Assembly (NCBI GenBank): GCA_037039685.1
Contig: JAWNGF010000003.1
Location: 1,550,001 to 1,614,000 of the forward strand
From: Ceratobasidium sp. AG-K
Lineage: Eukaryota > Basidiomycota > Agaricomycetes > Cantharellales > Ceratobasidiaceae
Direction of reading: 5' to 3'
Length of the DNA stretch: 64,000 nucleotides
The position numbers and the translations under genes were made by a program. Positions 11,815 to 23,161 of the stretch are shown here, one piece after another; positions within the stretch are counted from its first letter, which is position 1; each line of letters opens with the position of its first letter. The notes under the pieces were generated by a model. It was not told the DNA's origin, searched no databases, and saw only the letters and a list, made by a program, of their open reading frames with translations.

Positions 11815-12648
11815 GTCAAGAGAAAAGTGTGACCTAGCTCAACTGCCAGATTGTCGTTTAAGTATTGCGAATGGCCAACCCTGAGCCCACAACACGTAAC
11901 GCACTGCATGAGTGCTTGTCGCCTCAAGGCACGCACGCGTCTGTTGGCTAGCGCACCGCCTCCATCGAAGGCGGATGGCTTGTATTTGGAACTCAGCGAA
12001 AAGGATGTTGCTGCCAATGCAAGCACACGTTTGTTTTTTTAAAATGCGCTCGGAGCCAAAGAGGCGCCTGGAGCTTAACGCTTTCTCCGCAGCGCAGCCT
12101 GGTAGCATCGCCCGCGTATGTTGTGATCCAACCAAGGGTGCAGCGAAGGCACTGGCCAGGATAAGGGAGCACATTACTGAGCGCTAGGTGTCGTGTCAGG
12201 AGCTCAGAACAGACAGTTATGCAAATTTCGCTCCACGCGCAGAGCCGAGATGTTGCTCCTCCGCATGCTAGGAACGGTTAGTGACTTCCAGATTGTCGGC
12301 AAGTTCGGTGGTATCACTTCGCATGAATGGTGTGAACTTTGCAAGATATAGACATCAAGCGGCTTTGGGTATCACATACTCGGGCCCGTTGCGAATCATG
12401 GCCACTCGGGCGCTAACCAGAGGCCTCGATCTGGCCAAATCACAACTTTGCTGTTCATGTTTAGATCTATTACGGGTTGATCGAGGGTATCAAACGGCAC
12501 CCACTTTGAACTTGACACTGGGCTCCGAAGAGTGGCTGACGAGGCCGCGTGTCCAGGTAGAAATAAGTACAAACCGCGCTATCGTTCGTCCATATAGTGT
12601 TCAACCAAGCGGAGGGTGGCGATAACGTCCCTCGACTTTGATACTAAA
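11815..12648. other. Intergenic, no gene seen
   Basis: Gap of about 830 bp between the divergent starts of paralog B (minus) and the WW-like gene (plus). Open frames on both strands lack recognisable motifs. It presumably holds both promoters. Confidence 0.4.
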
Positions 12649-14750
12649 ATGGCGGTTCCCACCCAACGTCGTCAAGGTGCCCTACCTAGCCTCATAGACA
12701 CTTCGTCGGTCCGCCCCACGTCCTACCCCCTAACAGCGCTCAGCGGCGCCACCTCATCTTACAAGGAATCGAGGCCCAACTCGTGGGCGCCTGAGGCATC
12801 AAAGGACTGTTTCCTCGAAATCCTTTCGAAAGTTCGATTTATTAATCGTCCCCAACAAGACGCTGAAATCCCCCCGGGGTGGACGTTTCATATCCAGAGC
12901 CCTCAACCACCACTCAACCAAGGCCAAAGCCAATTCAAAAAACCTAACTTGAGCGAATGTGGATACTTCCACCACGCCGCGAGTCGGATTACTACCAATA
13001 TCGATATTACGCGCGAAAAATACCCCTCAACGAGACCAACAACGGCGATGAGTTTGCCGAGATTGCTGTAATTTTTTTGTCTGCGAATGCTGATAATAAG
13101 TCACCCAACACGGCTACAAGCGACCCAAACTCAGAACTGAAAACACCCGTACGGTTTTATGTGGATCATTTTAATCGTACCTTCAGTACCGACGCAAGGT
13201 GTTCGAGTCCACCGGCGGGGCATGAAAGCCACATTCACCTAACTAACGGGATAGCCCACGAGGGAGCGTACATGGAGTGGATTAGGCTCGTTGGGCGTCA
13301 CCAGACAGCCATCTTTATATGCCGTCGGCAAAGCCCAAAGATTACAGCTGCCTTGGAAGAAAAATAGCGCAGCAAGTAGTCTGGGACCATCAGAACGGTA
13401 TGTTTGTACACCTCGACGACTTATTCTGCGCGCTCAAACCATGCATTTAGGACACATTACAAAGATTGATATTGAGAATGCATTTTCACCACTAGAGTGT
13501 ACTTCCTTGCTATCGGCTCTTCAGAAGAAAAGTAACTTTGACCCATAGTTTCGCCTTACGGGTATCATAGCTGACCTTTTATGAAGGAGTAACCGATAAG
13601 CAGTGCCAAAAGATCATCCGGACTGTCATAGAGCGGTTCCTATCTGGTAAGATACTGGTCAGCCTCAGATATCATCGTATAATTAACGTTGAAGTCACAC
13701 AGCAAAACAGTTTAAACAACCTTTAATTGAGCCTAGCCTCAAGGCTACTGACGAAGAAGGTGAACGAGGAAGAGTAGTCGTTCTGGTCACATTGCTTGCA
13801 TTTATTATCTGGATCGGCCCAATGCTTAGCGTCCCTGCTGCCTATTTTCGCCGTTTGCGCACCATCGCAGCTCGAGCAGATGGAGGAGCCTATCTACCTC
13901 ATTTATGGCGAACATTTATCAAGGTGTTGTTGAAAGAGTGGACTGATTTGAGTATAGTGGTGCGTCGTGCTTTGGTTATGAAACGTATGAATAACCCTGT
14001 GATGCTTCGATGGTCCGCAATCTTGCAGCTTGCCCTAGTACTTGCGTGAGAGCATTTCCGTAGTTAACTGTAGTTACAAGCTAACATCACAACCGAAGCG
14101 CGAATGTTGCATTTTTGGCCCTTCCTGGAACGTCAGAACGTCCAGACTCAGAGTCTGCGGCCACGTATTCGGCCACACTGGCTGATGTGTCGCGCGGAGC
14201 TGGGATAGTTTCAATGTTTGTAACGTTAGGCGGTCTTTTGACTACCCTTTGCTTGATTTGGTTGCATCAACCGATGCTAGGAACTGGTTCATCTGACGCC
14301 GTACGTTACTTATACATTACCTTTCGTTAAGTGATCTAAAATATTATTTTCAAGTGCAAATACCTTCTGGGTGCCGCCTACGTGCAAACAGACCAAGAAA
14401 GTCAGTCAATCAAGCAGTCAGGGAACCGGTTCACGTTCATCCGCCTAATCCTCATGGCCACCTACCTAGTAGGTTGTATGCACTTTATCTGACTGGGTGC
14501 GCTAATGGCTCTGAATGTATAGGGAATGCCACTAGTCCTACTTTTGTGGTCGGTGATCGCGTTCGTAATCAGCGCGGTGACCTGGACGTTCTTGTTTTCA
14601 ACTCGTGCAACACAAGTGACTGTGGTCACGATATGTGGCCTGGTTCTCATGACACCTATAGTTACCATCCTCGTATTTTGGGGCCCGATCGCATCCAAAG
14701 ATAGCTTGTTCTCAAAAGCAACTCGTGGAGATTCTGGGTCTTCACAGTGA
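12649..14750 (+). pseudogene. WW-like multi-pass membrane protein, frame broken
   Basis: Member of a family I recognise as common in Agaricomycetes. An N-terminal segment like half a WW domain (IPPGWTFHIQ, then CGYFHHAASR) is followed by FYVDHFNRTFS and a region with FSPLECTSLLSALQKKSN. Then come VTDKQCQKIIRTVIERFL and about five hydrophobic segments: IIWIGPMLSVPAAYFRRLR, LALVLAANVAFLALPG, AGIVSMFVTLGGLLTTLCLI, MPLVLLLWSVIAFVISAVTW and VTICGLVLMTPIVTILVFW. The membrane half splices well (introns near 13646, 13959, 14049, 14302 and 14470) and ends at TGA 14750. The soluble half does not: the frame changes at a short A run near 13018 and again between about 13200 and 13560. Either bases are missing from the assembly or the gene is decaying. 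Function of the family is unknown. Confidence 0.55.
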
Positions 14751-15060
14751 TCAAGTACAAGGATATATGTAAGGAATATGCGCATGAATTTCCCTTTTCA
14801 GCTAAGATTTGTCAGACTGGCGTTCCATTTCATTCTTGGCAATGTGGTATGTGAGGCCTCACTGCGATGGGACCGTAAGACAAACGAGGACGGAAATAGG
14901 TTTAGTGTGAAATTCACTCCAAGTTGAACCAGCTGTAAATAGTTACAAGAAACCGAAGACGAAACGCAGCCCGCCACAAACATCAGGTGTGCGTCCAATT
15001 TAAATGAAAAGTACGGTAGGAAAGCGAAGAAAGATATGTAGATACAATCTATGCGACCCC
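14751..15060. other. Convergent 3' spacer
   Basis: About 310 bp between the 3' ends of the WW-like gene and the CLASP gene. It should hold both 3' UTRs; nothing else is seen. Confidence 0.4.
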
Positions 15061-18048
15061 CTATAAGCCACTCAACGTCATCAAGTCCTGGGTAAATTGA
15101 TTTAAGTAAGGATGAGTGTTGCCCATGTCTCCGAGCGCGGGTCGGTTGTGCGATTCCTTTTCGATCGGGCGCTCCTTGGGTGGTGGGGATGAAAGGTCAA
15201 CCAAGAAATCCTCTGCCTCCTGGATAGGCTGAGGGGGCAACGTCATGAACTGGGCGAGATTGGGATGGAACGCAAACCCGGTGGATGGCGCCGCCGGTAT
15301 AACGCCTGAAGGAGCAGGGGTTTCATCAATCAACGAGACTTGGACGGCACGCTGAGGGGTTTGAACGCTGGGCTCGGCAATCATGGTTGTTTCGTGCTGA
15401 ACCATTGCGGTGTTCGCCGATTCGCTCTCCTCCATATCCTCGTCGTCAGATATTTCAATGAATGTACGAGCGGGTTGGGCACTAGGAACAGCCTGATCAA
15501 CTTTGGGTGTCGGGAGTACGGACTCCTCGTCCTCAGTGGAAGTGGTCTCGACTACGGCGGGTCTGTGAGGTGCCGGTTCCATCTCCGCGTCTTCGTCAGC
15601 CACCTCGACTGGCAATTCTTCTGCTTCACCATGTTCAATGCCTGCCGCGTTTGCTTCAGTCGACGGGGGCATCGGCGCCTCGTTATCCTCGGGCTGTGTG
15701 GGCGAGCCGGGAAGTGGCGCACACACCGCCGCAACTAGTGCTGGTTCAATCTCCTCGACGTTGACTTTGGCCGGGGCAGCAGGGGGCTTGGTTCCGTTCT
15801 TTTTGCGAGGGGCGGCAGGGGCGCTGCGAGTCGAGTTGGATTGAGACGATGCGGCTCGTGGACGAGCGGGAACCTTTTCCTTCTCCTTAGCTTCGTTGGC
15901 CTTTGTCGTGTCCTTCTTCGGGGCTTCTCTCTTGGTTTTCTTCACGGCCTCTTCAGCATCCCGTTTCTCGCGTGCCTCACGTGTCGCGATAGCTTCACGT
16001 TGCCTAGCCATCTGGCTCGCAGTCGCCGCACCTGCACCACCAGTTGCCGGTGCTCTCTTAGGCACAAACGGAGGAGGGGCATACGGGTTCCCACGCTTGA
16101 TAAGCGCAGAAACTTTCGTGGTGATTGGCGCTGATTTGGACGATGTCAAGGTGGGCTTGACGGGCGGAGGTGCAGCGGAGGCCGTTGGAGTTGACGTCGA
16201 AACAGCAGGCGTCTGGGTTTTGGAGGTGGAAATGGACATCGCCGAAGGTGGTCGAGAGTCCGGAGGTATAGTAGAGGCAGGACGCGAAGCAGGAGCAGAA
16301 TTTGGAATAGGGACAGAGGCAGGGGAAGGAGCAGATGCCCTGCTGCCGGTTTCCAGTGCCGTATCGATTGGAGTTGATACTGCGCTGGAAGGCGCGGGTG
16401 TGGGCGCGCTATGGGAGGGCTCGCTCTTACTAGTTGACAAGGCATGCGCTGTCAAGGCAGACTTCAGTTCCGGCTCCACTTTGGTCGATGTGCTAACTAC
16501 TCGAGCAGGAGGCGCCACAACCTGCCCACTAACGGTCCTGGTTCCCGCGCCTACGTTGACACGACTTGGGCCATCGGGTTTCCTTGGTTCTATGACGGGT
16601 TTCGGAGCAGAGGGAGGGACAGCTACACGTTGAGGCATCTGAGAGGGGTCCATTGGTGCACGAACAGGCCTGAAACGACGCATAGGTTCGGCCGGTGGGC
16701 CAGGGTAGGCGGATGATTGAATATCGGCTGTAGCAGGCTCCATGGCCATGGTAGCGGGAGCTTCGACACGCATACGAGATGGCCCACTCGAGCTAACCGA
16801 CCGCATGACTGGAGGGGCAGCTTGTAAACTTGAAGGCAATGCGGCACGCATGGGGCCAGAAGTTGCAGCGGTTTCGGAAGGATGGTCTCGGGACAAGTGC
16901 GCAGGAATACGCCCGGGGCCAGATACAGCGCGAGAATGGAGCGGGACAATAGGAGCATTGGGGTGACTGACAGGAGCACGCGACGGACCGGCTCTTGATG
17001 ATCCAACGCGTGTCATTTTTGGCCGGGGTTGTTCTTCGATTGTTGGCTCAACCACCCGTTGGACAGGAGGCGCAGATACTGGTGCCGAAGCAGGGGCCTG
17101 TTTGAATCGAGGAGCAGGGACTGGAGCGGGTTTTCGGGGCGCTGGGCCACCTTCGTCTCTCGAGGGCTTGGACTTGATATCCAGATACCGCTTGATAACT
17201 GGGGTGAGTGGGTCAAGGAAGCTAGAAAGAAATTTTGAGTATTAACAATACCAAATAGTTATAGTTGGCTCACCTATCGACACGATCTGGGAATAGTTGC
17301 TTGTATTGGTCAAAAATCTGCCTCGCGATCTTGCGAGCGTCGACATTGGAGTCTGTTCCAATTGTGCGTATCACTGTTTCCACTTCACCGGCTTTGGCAG
17401 CGAACGAGGGCACGGACCAGTCCCACTCTGTTACGCACTGTAGGACTGCAGTTGCGACAAGTACACGGAGGGGTGCACTTTTGTCCGAAATCATGAGACG
17501 CAATTCCAGAAGTATCCGAGGATGTGGGCAGCTAGAGATGATTGCACGGAGGGCTGATGTGGCCCTGGTAACGAAGACCTTATTGGTACGTCCAAGGAGG
17601 CGAATCAGGGTGGGCACGAAGACACCAATGAGGGGCTCGAACCCGCTACCAAGTGGAGGAGCAATAACCGTGAAAAGGTCAACCGCAACGTTGGACAGAC
17701 GGGTTCGCTCCGAGTTCATCTTTATGTATGCCAGGTTAGCCTTAGAAACCAGGCATAAGTAGTTACTTACGCTATTTAGGATGAGATTGGAAAAGGTGCG
17801 GATCTCCCTCACATACTCGGTGTCGAGCTCAGCTGCTCCACCTCTGGTCAACGCAGCAATAGTTTGGAGCGCGCGAGATATCTTGTCCCAATTCTCCTCT
17901 GTTTCGACCTGCTCTATCAACGGACGGAGCGGATCGAGTCCGTAGCGTAGATCTTTTGCTGTGTGACACTTTTAGGTGCGTTAGTGTGATATGATTCACC
18001 GCAGTAAGTACAACTTACTGGGATCTTGTCGGGAACGGACGGTGGCAT
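15061..18048 (-). CDS. STU1: CLASP/Stu1 microtubule plus-end protein
   Basis: Homolog of CLASP, which binds tubulin through TOG domains and rescues and stabilises microtubules, acting at spindles and kinetochores. Exon 1 encodes only MPPSVPDKIP. Exons 2-3 encode a CLASP-N/TOG-like helical repeat: LRYGLDPLRPLIEQVETEEN, WDKISRALQTIAALTRGG, SNVAVDLFTVIAPPLGSGFE, FVTRATSALRAIISSCPHP and ARKIARQIFDQYKQLFPDR. A large exon 4 (about 15061-17230) is low-complexity, rich in Pro, Ser, Ala and Thr, with a Lys/Glu patch and an acidic C-terminus ending HPYLNQFTQDLMTLSGL. That makes about 940 residues, shorter than yeast or animal CLASPs, with just one clear TOG-like domain. Introns follow DKIP (starting at 18018), ILNS and the VDS codon. 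The basic disordered region probably binds the microtubule lattice (inference). Confidence 0.82.
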
Positions 18049-19174
18049 CGTAGATCGTGGTTGGGAGACTACAGACGCGTCCAACACAGGGTCCAACGAT
18101 GCGATCCACGTGACATTGGAGTCACTGAGGTAATCACTGGCAGCGATCCTCCCACCATGCCGCAGTGGCGCCGCGCATGTCGCCCAGTCTTGTAGATGCC
18201 ATGATAGCGCAAATTAGGAATATATGAAACCGTTGTGATTAACAGTCTCCACTTAATGGACATTTCGACGTACGTGACACCAGGTTCTTCCGGTTTGAGC
18301 TCGGCTCTAACTTTGACTCTGACTGCATCCAAATCCACCAGGATCGAAGCTTCAATCGGTCTGTCTTTCGATATTCTTGGGACCGTACGTATGTCCTGAT
18401 TATTTGAATTACTGCGCGTTGTAAACTTTGCTCTACCTCCGTGCGATAACGCGTGAAACACGCCTGGCATGTAGTATGCAGTCTAGATGCTGGCAGTTAT
18501 AAGTGTGCCAGTAGTAGTACTGCATTAGCATAATCTTCTGAGGCATGTCACTGCACATTAGCTCCAGCTTGGCGATATTATACACAAAAATATAAGCCCA
18601 TACGGTTTATTGGCATCACCCCAAGAATCAGAGAGTGTTGTGTCGGTATAGCAAGAGTGTCGATCAGGAGCAAATGTAACTTCCAGGGTCCTTCAAACCG
18701 AAATAGGTTGGTTAGTCTGGGAGCTTGGAATCCATATAACTGCCTCCGAGTCTACTTTAAGTTGCCTCAGATTTCTAACATGCAAACTGATTTTTCTTCC
18801 GTAAAGAAAAGAAAGGAAGGTGCTGATAGAATTGGTACTGGCCAAGGAGCTATAGCTATTTTAGACCATGCTCTTCTTGAGGGGCAACGCAAAGCCAGAC
18901 AGAAGACAACACCAACTGTTCTTGGTCACTACAGTAAGATGAAACATGGTTATAAAACCTATTGTTTTAACCCCGATGAAGCACCACTGTACCCATGAAT
19001 ATCTTAACATATTGCGCCATAGACCGCTCGGGAAAATCTCGCACCCCAAGGTCACATCTCACTCCAGATAAATCATCCTGCATTCCCCCCGATGATTCTT
19101 TACTCATGACAAGCCACGTGAAACTTCAATTCAACTGCATATACCCCATCTGTCAGTACCGGACCGAGAATGAA
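18049..19174. other. Intergenic with doubtful small ORFs
   Basis: About 1.1 kb between CLASP and the dienelactone hydrolase gene. A 133-codon minus-strand frame (18069-18470) and a 113-codon plus-strand frame (18657-18998) are present. Neither has a recognisable motif, supporting splice pattern or codon signature, so I do not call them genes. The plus-strand frame lies in locally AT-richer sequence. Confidence 0.4.
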
Positions 19175-20430
19175 TCAAAGTTTGGCTGACGCAAGGTATT
19201 TCTTGAAAAACGCCGATAGCCGCTGGTAAACATCTTCGTACTAAATGAAAGAACCTCTCGTTAGAAACCGCTTCACTATATCGGACTCTTAGCCCTTATA
19301 CAACTTACGGCGGCCTTGTAGATAGGGTCGTCGAGTTTGGCTCGGGCAGCAGCAAACCCTATTTGGGAATTAACGAAGGGTATTCGGATGTCAGGATAAA
19401 CCAACGCACCGTGGAAAGCCTCAGAATATAGCTTGTAGTCCTTCGCGATCCTCACAAACGGCTCCATCTAAGGCAAAGAAAAACGTGAGGGCGTACCCAA
19501 CATTTCTACGTGAACACAAACGCACAGTAGCTGGGTCTTCATCTTTGCTTGGGAAAAGTCCAATGGCTGCTTTGCAGTTCGCTGCATCTTCGGGTGCCAG
19601 CAAGCTAGAAAGCCGGATATATAAAGTTAGTTCGTTTAGGAGTTGATATGAATCGAAGAGCCACAAACGATGGATGAACACCGGCAACGGCCGCATACAC
19701 ATCGCTCGCGCCTGCCAAGAGCGAGATCTTCCCGCCCCAGCAGAACCCAAGACTTCCAACCTGGCGAGATACAGAATGAGTGGTCTGAGGGTGGAAAATA
19801 TGGATTCATCAAATACCGTAAAGCCCTCGGACTTGAGCTGTTCCCCAAATTTGAGGTATTCAGGTAGTCGCTTTTGTGGGTTGCCTACGCCCGCAAAGAG
19901 CTTGTTTCGCTTCTCGATCCTCTCCGGGGTATTGAACGGGACATCGTCATGAGTTAGTGCTTGATCGCTAGTTATTACACCATTAGTTATTTGGCTATTG
20001 GCCTAACCAGAATTCTGTATAACTTGCCCAAGTAGATCCGGCATAAGGACGTAGAATCCCTGGCTAGCAAGTCGATCGCACCCCTACATAGTCAATATCG
20101 TAACAGTGATTAGATTATTCACCGATAATACAGACGTTCATACCTGTTGAGTCAATGGTGCCATGCCAAAAACGTCCATCGTCACCACAATTGCTTTCTT
20201 CGAGGACTTGTCGCCAATGACATAGGTTGGGATACCCTGAATTGTCTCATATGTGCCCTTGGGTGTGTAATCGGCTACTCCTACGGTCAGGAAGATTTAG
20301 ATCAGGACTGCGGGTCTACTTACATTTAGCAGGAGGAATGGTGCAGCAAACTGTCGGACCTCGAGTTAATGCCAGACGATGAACTGCATAGAAAATACAC
20401 ACCTGGGTTGTCTCCTGGGATAGTCGACAT
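19175..20430 (-). CDS. Dienelactone hydrolase family protein
   Basis: Alpha/beta-hydrolase of the dienelactone hydrolase family (PF01738), which opens lactone rings such as dienelactone in aromatic catabolism; fungal members are often broad esterases of the AIM2 type. The spliced protein begins MSTIPGDNP, then VCCTIPP, GIPTYVIGD, TMDVFGMAPLTQQ and CDRLASQGFYVLMPDLLGQ. The nucleophile motif is GFCWGGK, with Cys in place of the usual hydrolase Ser as expected for this family. A candidate Asp lies in PSKDEDP and the His in YSEAFHGAL. The C-terminus is VYQRLSAFFKKYLASAKL, stop at 19175-19177. At least six short introns are needed. No signal peptide, so cytosolic. Substrate unknown. Confidence 0.8.
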
Positions 20431-21104
20431 TGTTGCAAGATTTCTTGAATATACCTTGGGTTGTATGCGAGAGGATGGTTGTGTGAGAGGATACCGAAGT
20501 GAGGATGACAATGACGTAGAAAGCGAGCACCGAGCGAGCCTGGGTTTTATACCCAGCGGATATCGAATTCCGCGCGTTAGCTCCACGATGCAAATCATAT
20601 CTTCTGGCTCTTAGTGCTACTAAAGTTGGGATGTTCGGGGCCCGGTTTAGTCACTGCCGGTCGTCGATGATATGAGACGTACGTTCACCAATGATCGGGG
20701 ACGGTATGGGCTGAGAGTGGAGGTGAACGGGATTGGCACTTCGAAAATGTACAAGTTGCTACGCAAGGATCATCACAGGAACCGGTCAGCTGGGGCTGCT
20801 TCATCGACGTCATATGTTCAAGACACGGCGGTTCTTGGTTGGTTTAAGGAAAACAATCCAGCGCGTAAGCGATAGTGTCGGTTTTCCTCGTTATCATCTG
20901 TCGATGTATCCACCGCATGCGGCCTCGGCATGGACCATCCTAGTTTGGTAGCAACTGCGCGTCCGCGTTGCAATCTAAATGATACTTGGTAGACCCATTT
21001 CACAAATCAAACGATAAGCTATTAATAAACGCGCCGAGATAGAGCCACAGGGACAGGGAGGCAAGACAAACGTCTATTAGAAAATATGATTACAAGTCCA
21101 TTGG
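20431..21104. other. Intergenic, no gene seen
   Basis: About 670 bp between the start of the dienelactone hydrolase gene and the 3' end of VPS26. It should hold the hydrolase promoter. Small open frames here have no support. Confidence 0.4.
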
Positions 21105-22370
21105 TCAGTTCTATAGCGAGGCAGAAAGTAAGCATCCGTCGAGATTTTGGCGCCGCTGCTTTACTCACTTCGGGTATCCTGAATACAGTGATTTCCTGTT
21201 ATGAGTTTGGTGAGCGCTCAAGATCCCACCCCCTACCCAACCAACTTACCTGTTGCTTAAAGTAGCGCCGGTTCTCTTCATCAATTAGAACCAAGTTGAG
21301 GTAGTAGCGTGTGCTGAATTTCTTGTTGACATCACGGAAAGTAGGGGTGAGCTCAAATCCACCAAGGAACAGTCTAATCGGGATAGTTTCGCCTGTAAAC
21401 ACCAGGACCTTGTGAGACACGCCATACTAACGTTTGATCCGAGACGTACCTCGCACGGGTGCACCATCCATGATCTCAAATTTGGTGATGGTTTCGCTCT
21501 CGTTGTACTGATTAGGCGCCGCACCAGTGGTCTCACGACGTATAATCGAAAGTTCCATGTGCTTGATTTTGATCCGCACTAGCAGGAAATAGATCTTGCC
21601 GACAATCACGTCCTTGAGATGATACCTAGGTTGGCTTAGATGAGGGAGAGCGACTTGGGCATACGGTAGACTTACTTGGACTTGTTGTATTCAAACTCGA
21701 TGTGCAAGCAGTCCTCAATACCAACCTCCATCTTGATTGAGTTGTTGATGTCTGGCGGCATACGGTACGAATGGACCCAGACGTCTCGTTCCTTGGTGAC
21801 ATCCGCCATACGGCGCGATAGCGTGACCCGGACAAAGTACCTGCGCTCGATTGAGATGGTTGTGCATCAGGGCCAAGATCAATACGTACCGTAACTTGAC
21901 ATTAATCCCCTGATAGCTCTCATATTGCTTTTCCACGTTCTTGAAGCTAAAATCAAACGTCTGCGCTTGTCTCATCTCTCCCGGAGCAGCAAGTTCTTGC
22001 GACAAGGACAGAAACTCATGATGGTTTCCACGGTCATAGAACAGCTCTGAGAAAACGCCGGTCGTCATTAGGAAAAGCAACTGGTTCAGGGCATTACACA
22101 CCTATACACCCCACAAACTCCACTTTTACTCCATCGTGAACCAGTTTCCGACCGTCCCGAACTCTTATCGTCACCTGTCAAGAGGTTAAACGACATGCGA
22201 GACGAGTGCTGCGCTTTACATACCTGGCCGACGACAGATTCTCCATCATAATAGACCGGACACGATTGAGTCCTCTCCTTGTCGACCTTGGCATCCACAA
22301 TCTTTCTCTCCTCCTCGTTTTCAAGTTTGATGTCGATATCCACAGGCTGGGAGAAGAAGAACGCTGTCAT
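21105..22370 (-). CDS. VPS26: Retromer subunit Vps26
   Basis: Arrestin-fold subunit of the retromer coat, which recycles receptors from endosomes to the trans-Golgi. The start MTAFFFSQPVDIDIKLENEE and CPVYYDGESVVGQV are diagnostic. Later exons give VRDGRKLVHDGVKVEFVG, ELFYDRGNHHEFLSLSQEL, YQGINVKLRY, FVRVTLSRRM, WVHSYRMPPDINNSIKMEVG, DCLHIEFEYNKSKYHLKDV, GKIYFLLVRIKIKHMELSII and IPIRLFLGGFELTPTFRDVN. The last long exon ends EITVFRIPE; a 58-nt intron then leaves an exon of Asn plus TGA at 21105, which is my best but tentative end. It diverges from the eL27 gene across 156 bp. Confidence 0.9.
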
Positions 22371-22526
22371 GGCCGTGGCTCGCTAGTCTAAGTGGCTGTG
22401 CTGATTCTCGGTCAGCACATCACCTGATCCTGCAAGGAGACTGCACAGTCCCATAGAGCCACCCGACGGCGCTGCTGGGTTCCGAGATTACATCCGATCA
22501 CTCTCGACACCGCAAGAAACGACAAA
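22371..22526. promoter_or_regulatory. Shared VPS26/RPL27 promoter gap
   Basis: Only 156 bp separate the divergent start codons of VPS26 and the ribosomal protein gene. Core promoter elements of a strongly expressed gene (eL27) and a moderately expressed one must share this stretch. Sharing is inferred from layout; no specific site is called. Confidence 0.5.
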
Positions 22527-23161
22527 ATGGTCAAGGGTGAGTATGCATGGTGCATTAATGTGAAGCTTGTTCTTATGATGCCGCACAGTCTACAAGCCGG
22601 GAAAGGTGCGAACTACGTTTGTTGGTGGTTTGGTTGCAGAGTAATGAGGAACTTGGATCGATAGGTTGCCATTGTGCTCCAGGGCAGGCATGCTGGAAAG
22701 AAGGTTGTGGTGATCAAGCAGCTCGATGATGGTACCAAGGAGCGCCGCTACCCCCACGCCATTGTTGCTGGCATCGAGAGGTACCCCCGCAAGGTCACCA
22801 AGCGTATGGGCGCAAAGACCTTGGCAAAGAGGAAAAAGATTAAGCCTTTCATCAAGGTACGTGAATGCCTGCTATCTTTGCTCAACATTTGCTGATGTGG
22901 ACGCATACTAGTCCGTCAACTACACCCACCTGTTCCCCACCCGGTACGCAGTCGAGCTTGAGAACTTGAAGGGCACCGTCCAGGCAGAGACCTTCAAGGA
23001 GCCCAGCCAACGCGAGGACGCGAAGAAGAACATCAAGAAGTTGTTCGAGGAGCGTTACGAGTCTGGCAAGAACCGCTGGTTCTTTACTCCTCTCCGAGTA
23101 CGTTGCATCTCGTATGGTGTGCGTCGCATGACTAACTCGTTTCCGAATCCTACAGTTCTAG
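22527..23161 (+). CDS. RPL27: 60S ribosomal protein eL27
   Basis: Component of the large cytosolic ribosomal subunit. The spliced protein starts [20 protein letters not shown] and continues with [46 protein letters not shown] and [10 protein letters not shown], about 136 residues, the normal family length with a KOW-type N-terminus. Four or five short introns interrupt it; the first follows ten coding bases and the last (23098-23155) leaves only Phe plus TAG in the final coding exon. Intron-rich small ribosomal genes are usual in basidiomycetes. Codon use favours C-ending codons, fitting high expression. Confidence 0.95.

Noticed and set aside
15896..16633. 245-codon plus-strand frame inside the CLASP gene
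   Set aside because: It is antisense to the low-complexity Pro/Ser/Ala exon of CLASP; its Gly/Val/Ala-rich product is what such a shadow frame would give.
18069..18470. 133-codon minus-strand frame upstream of CLASP
   Set aside because: Known CLASP proteins start with sequence like the exon at 18048, and this frame shows no domain; it may be chance.
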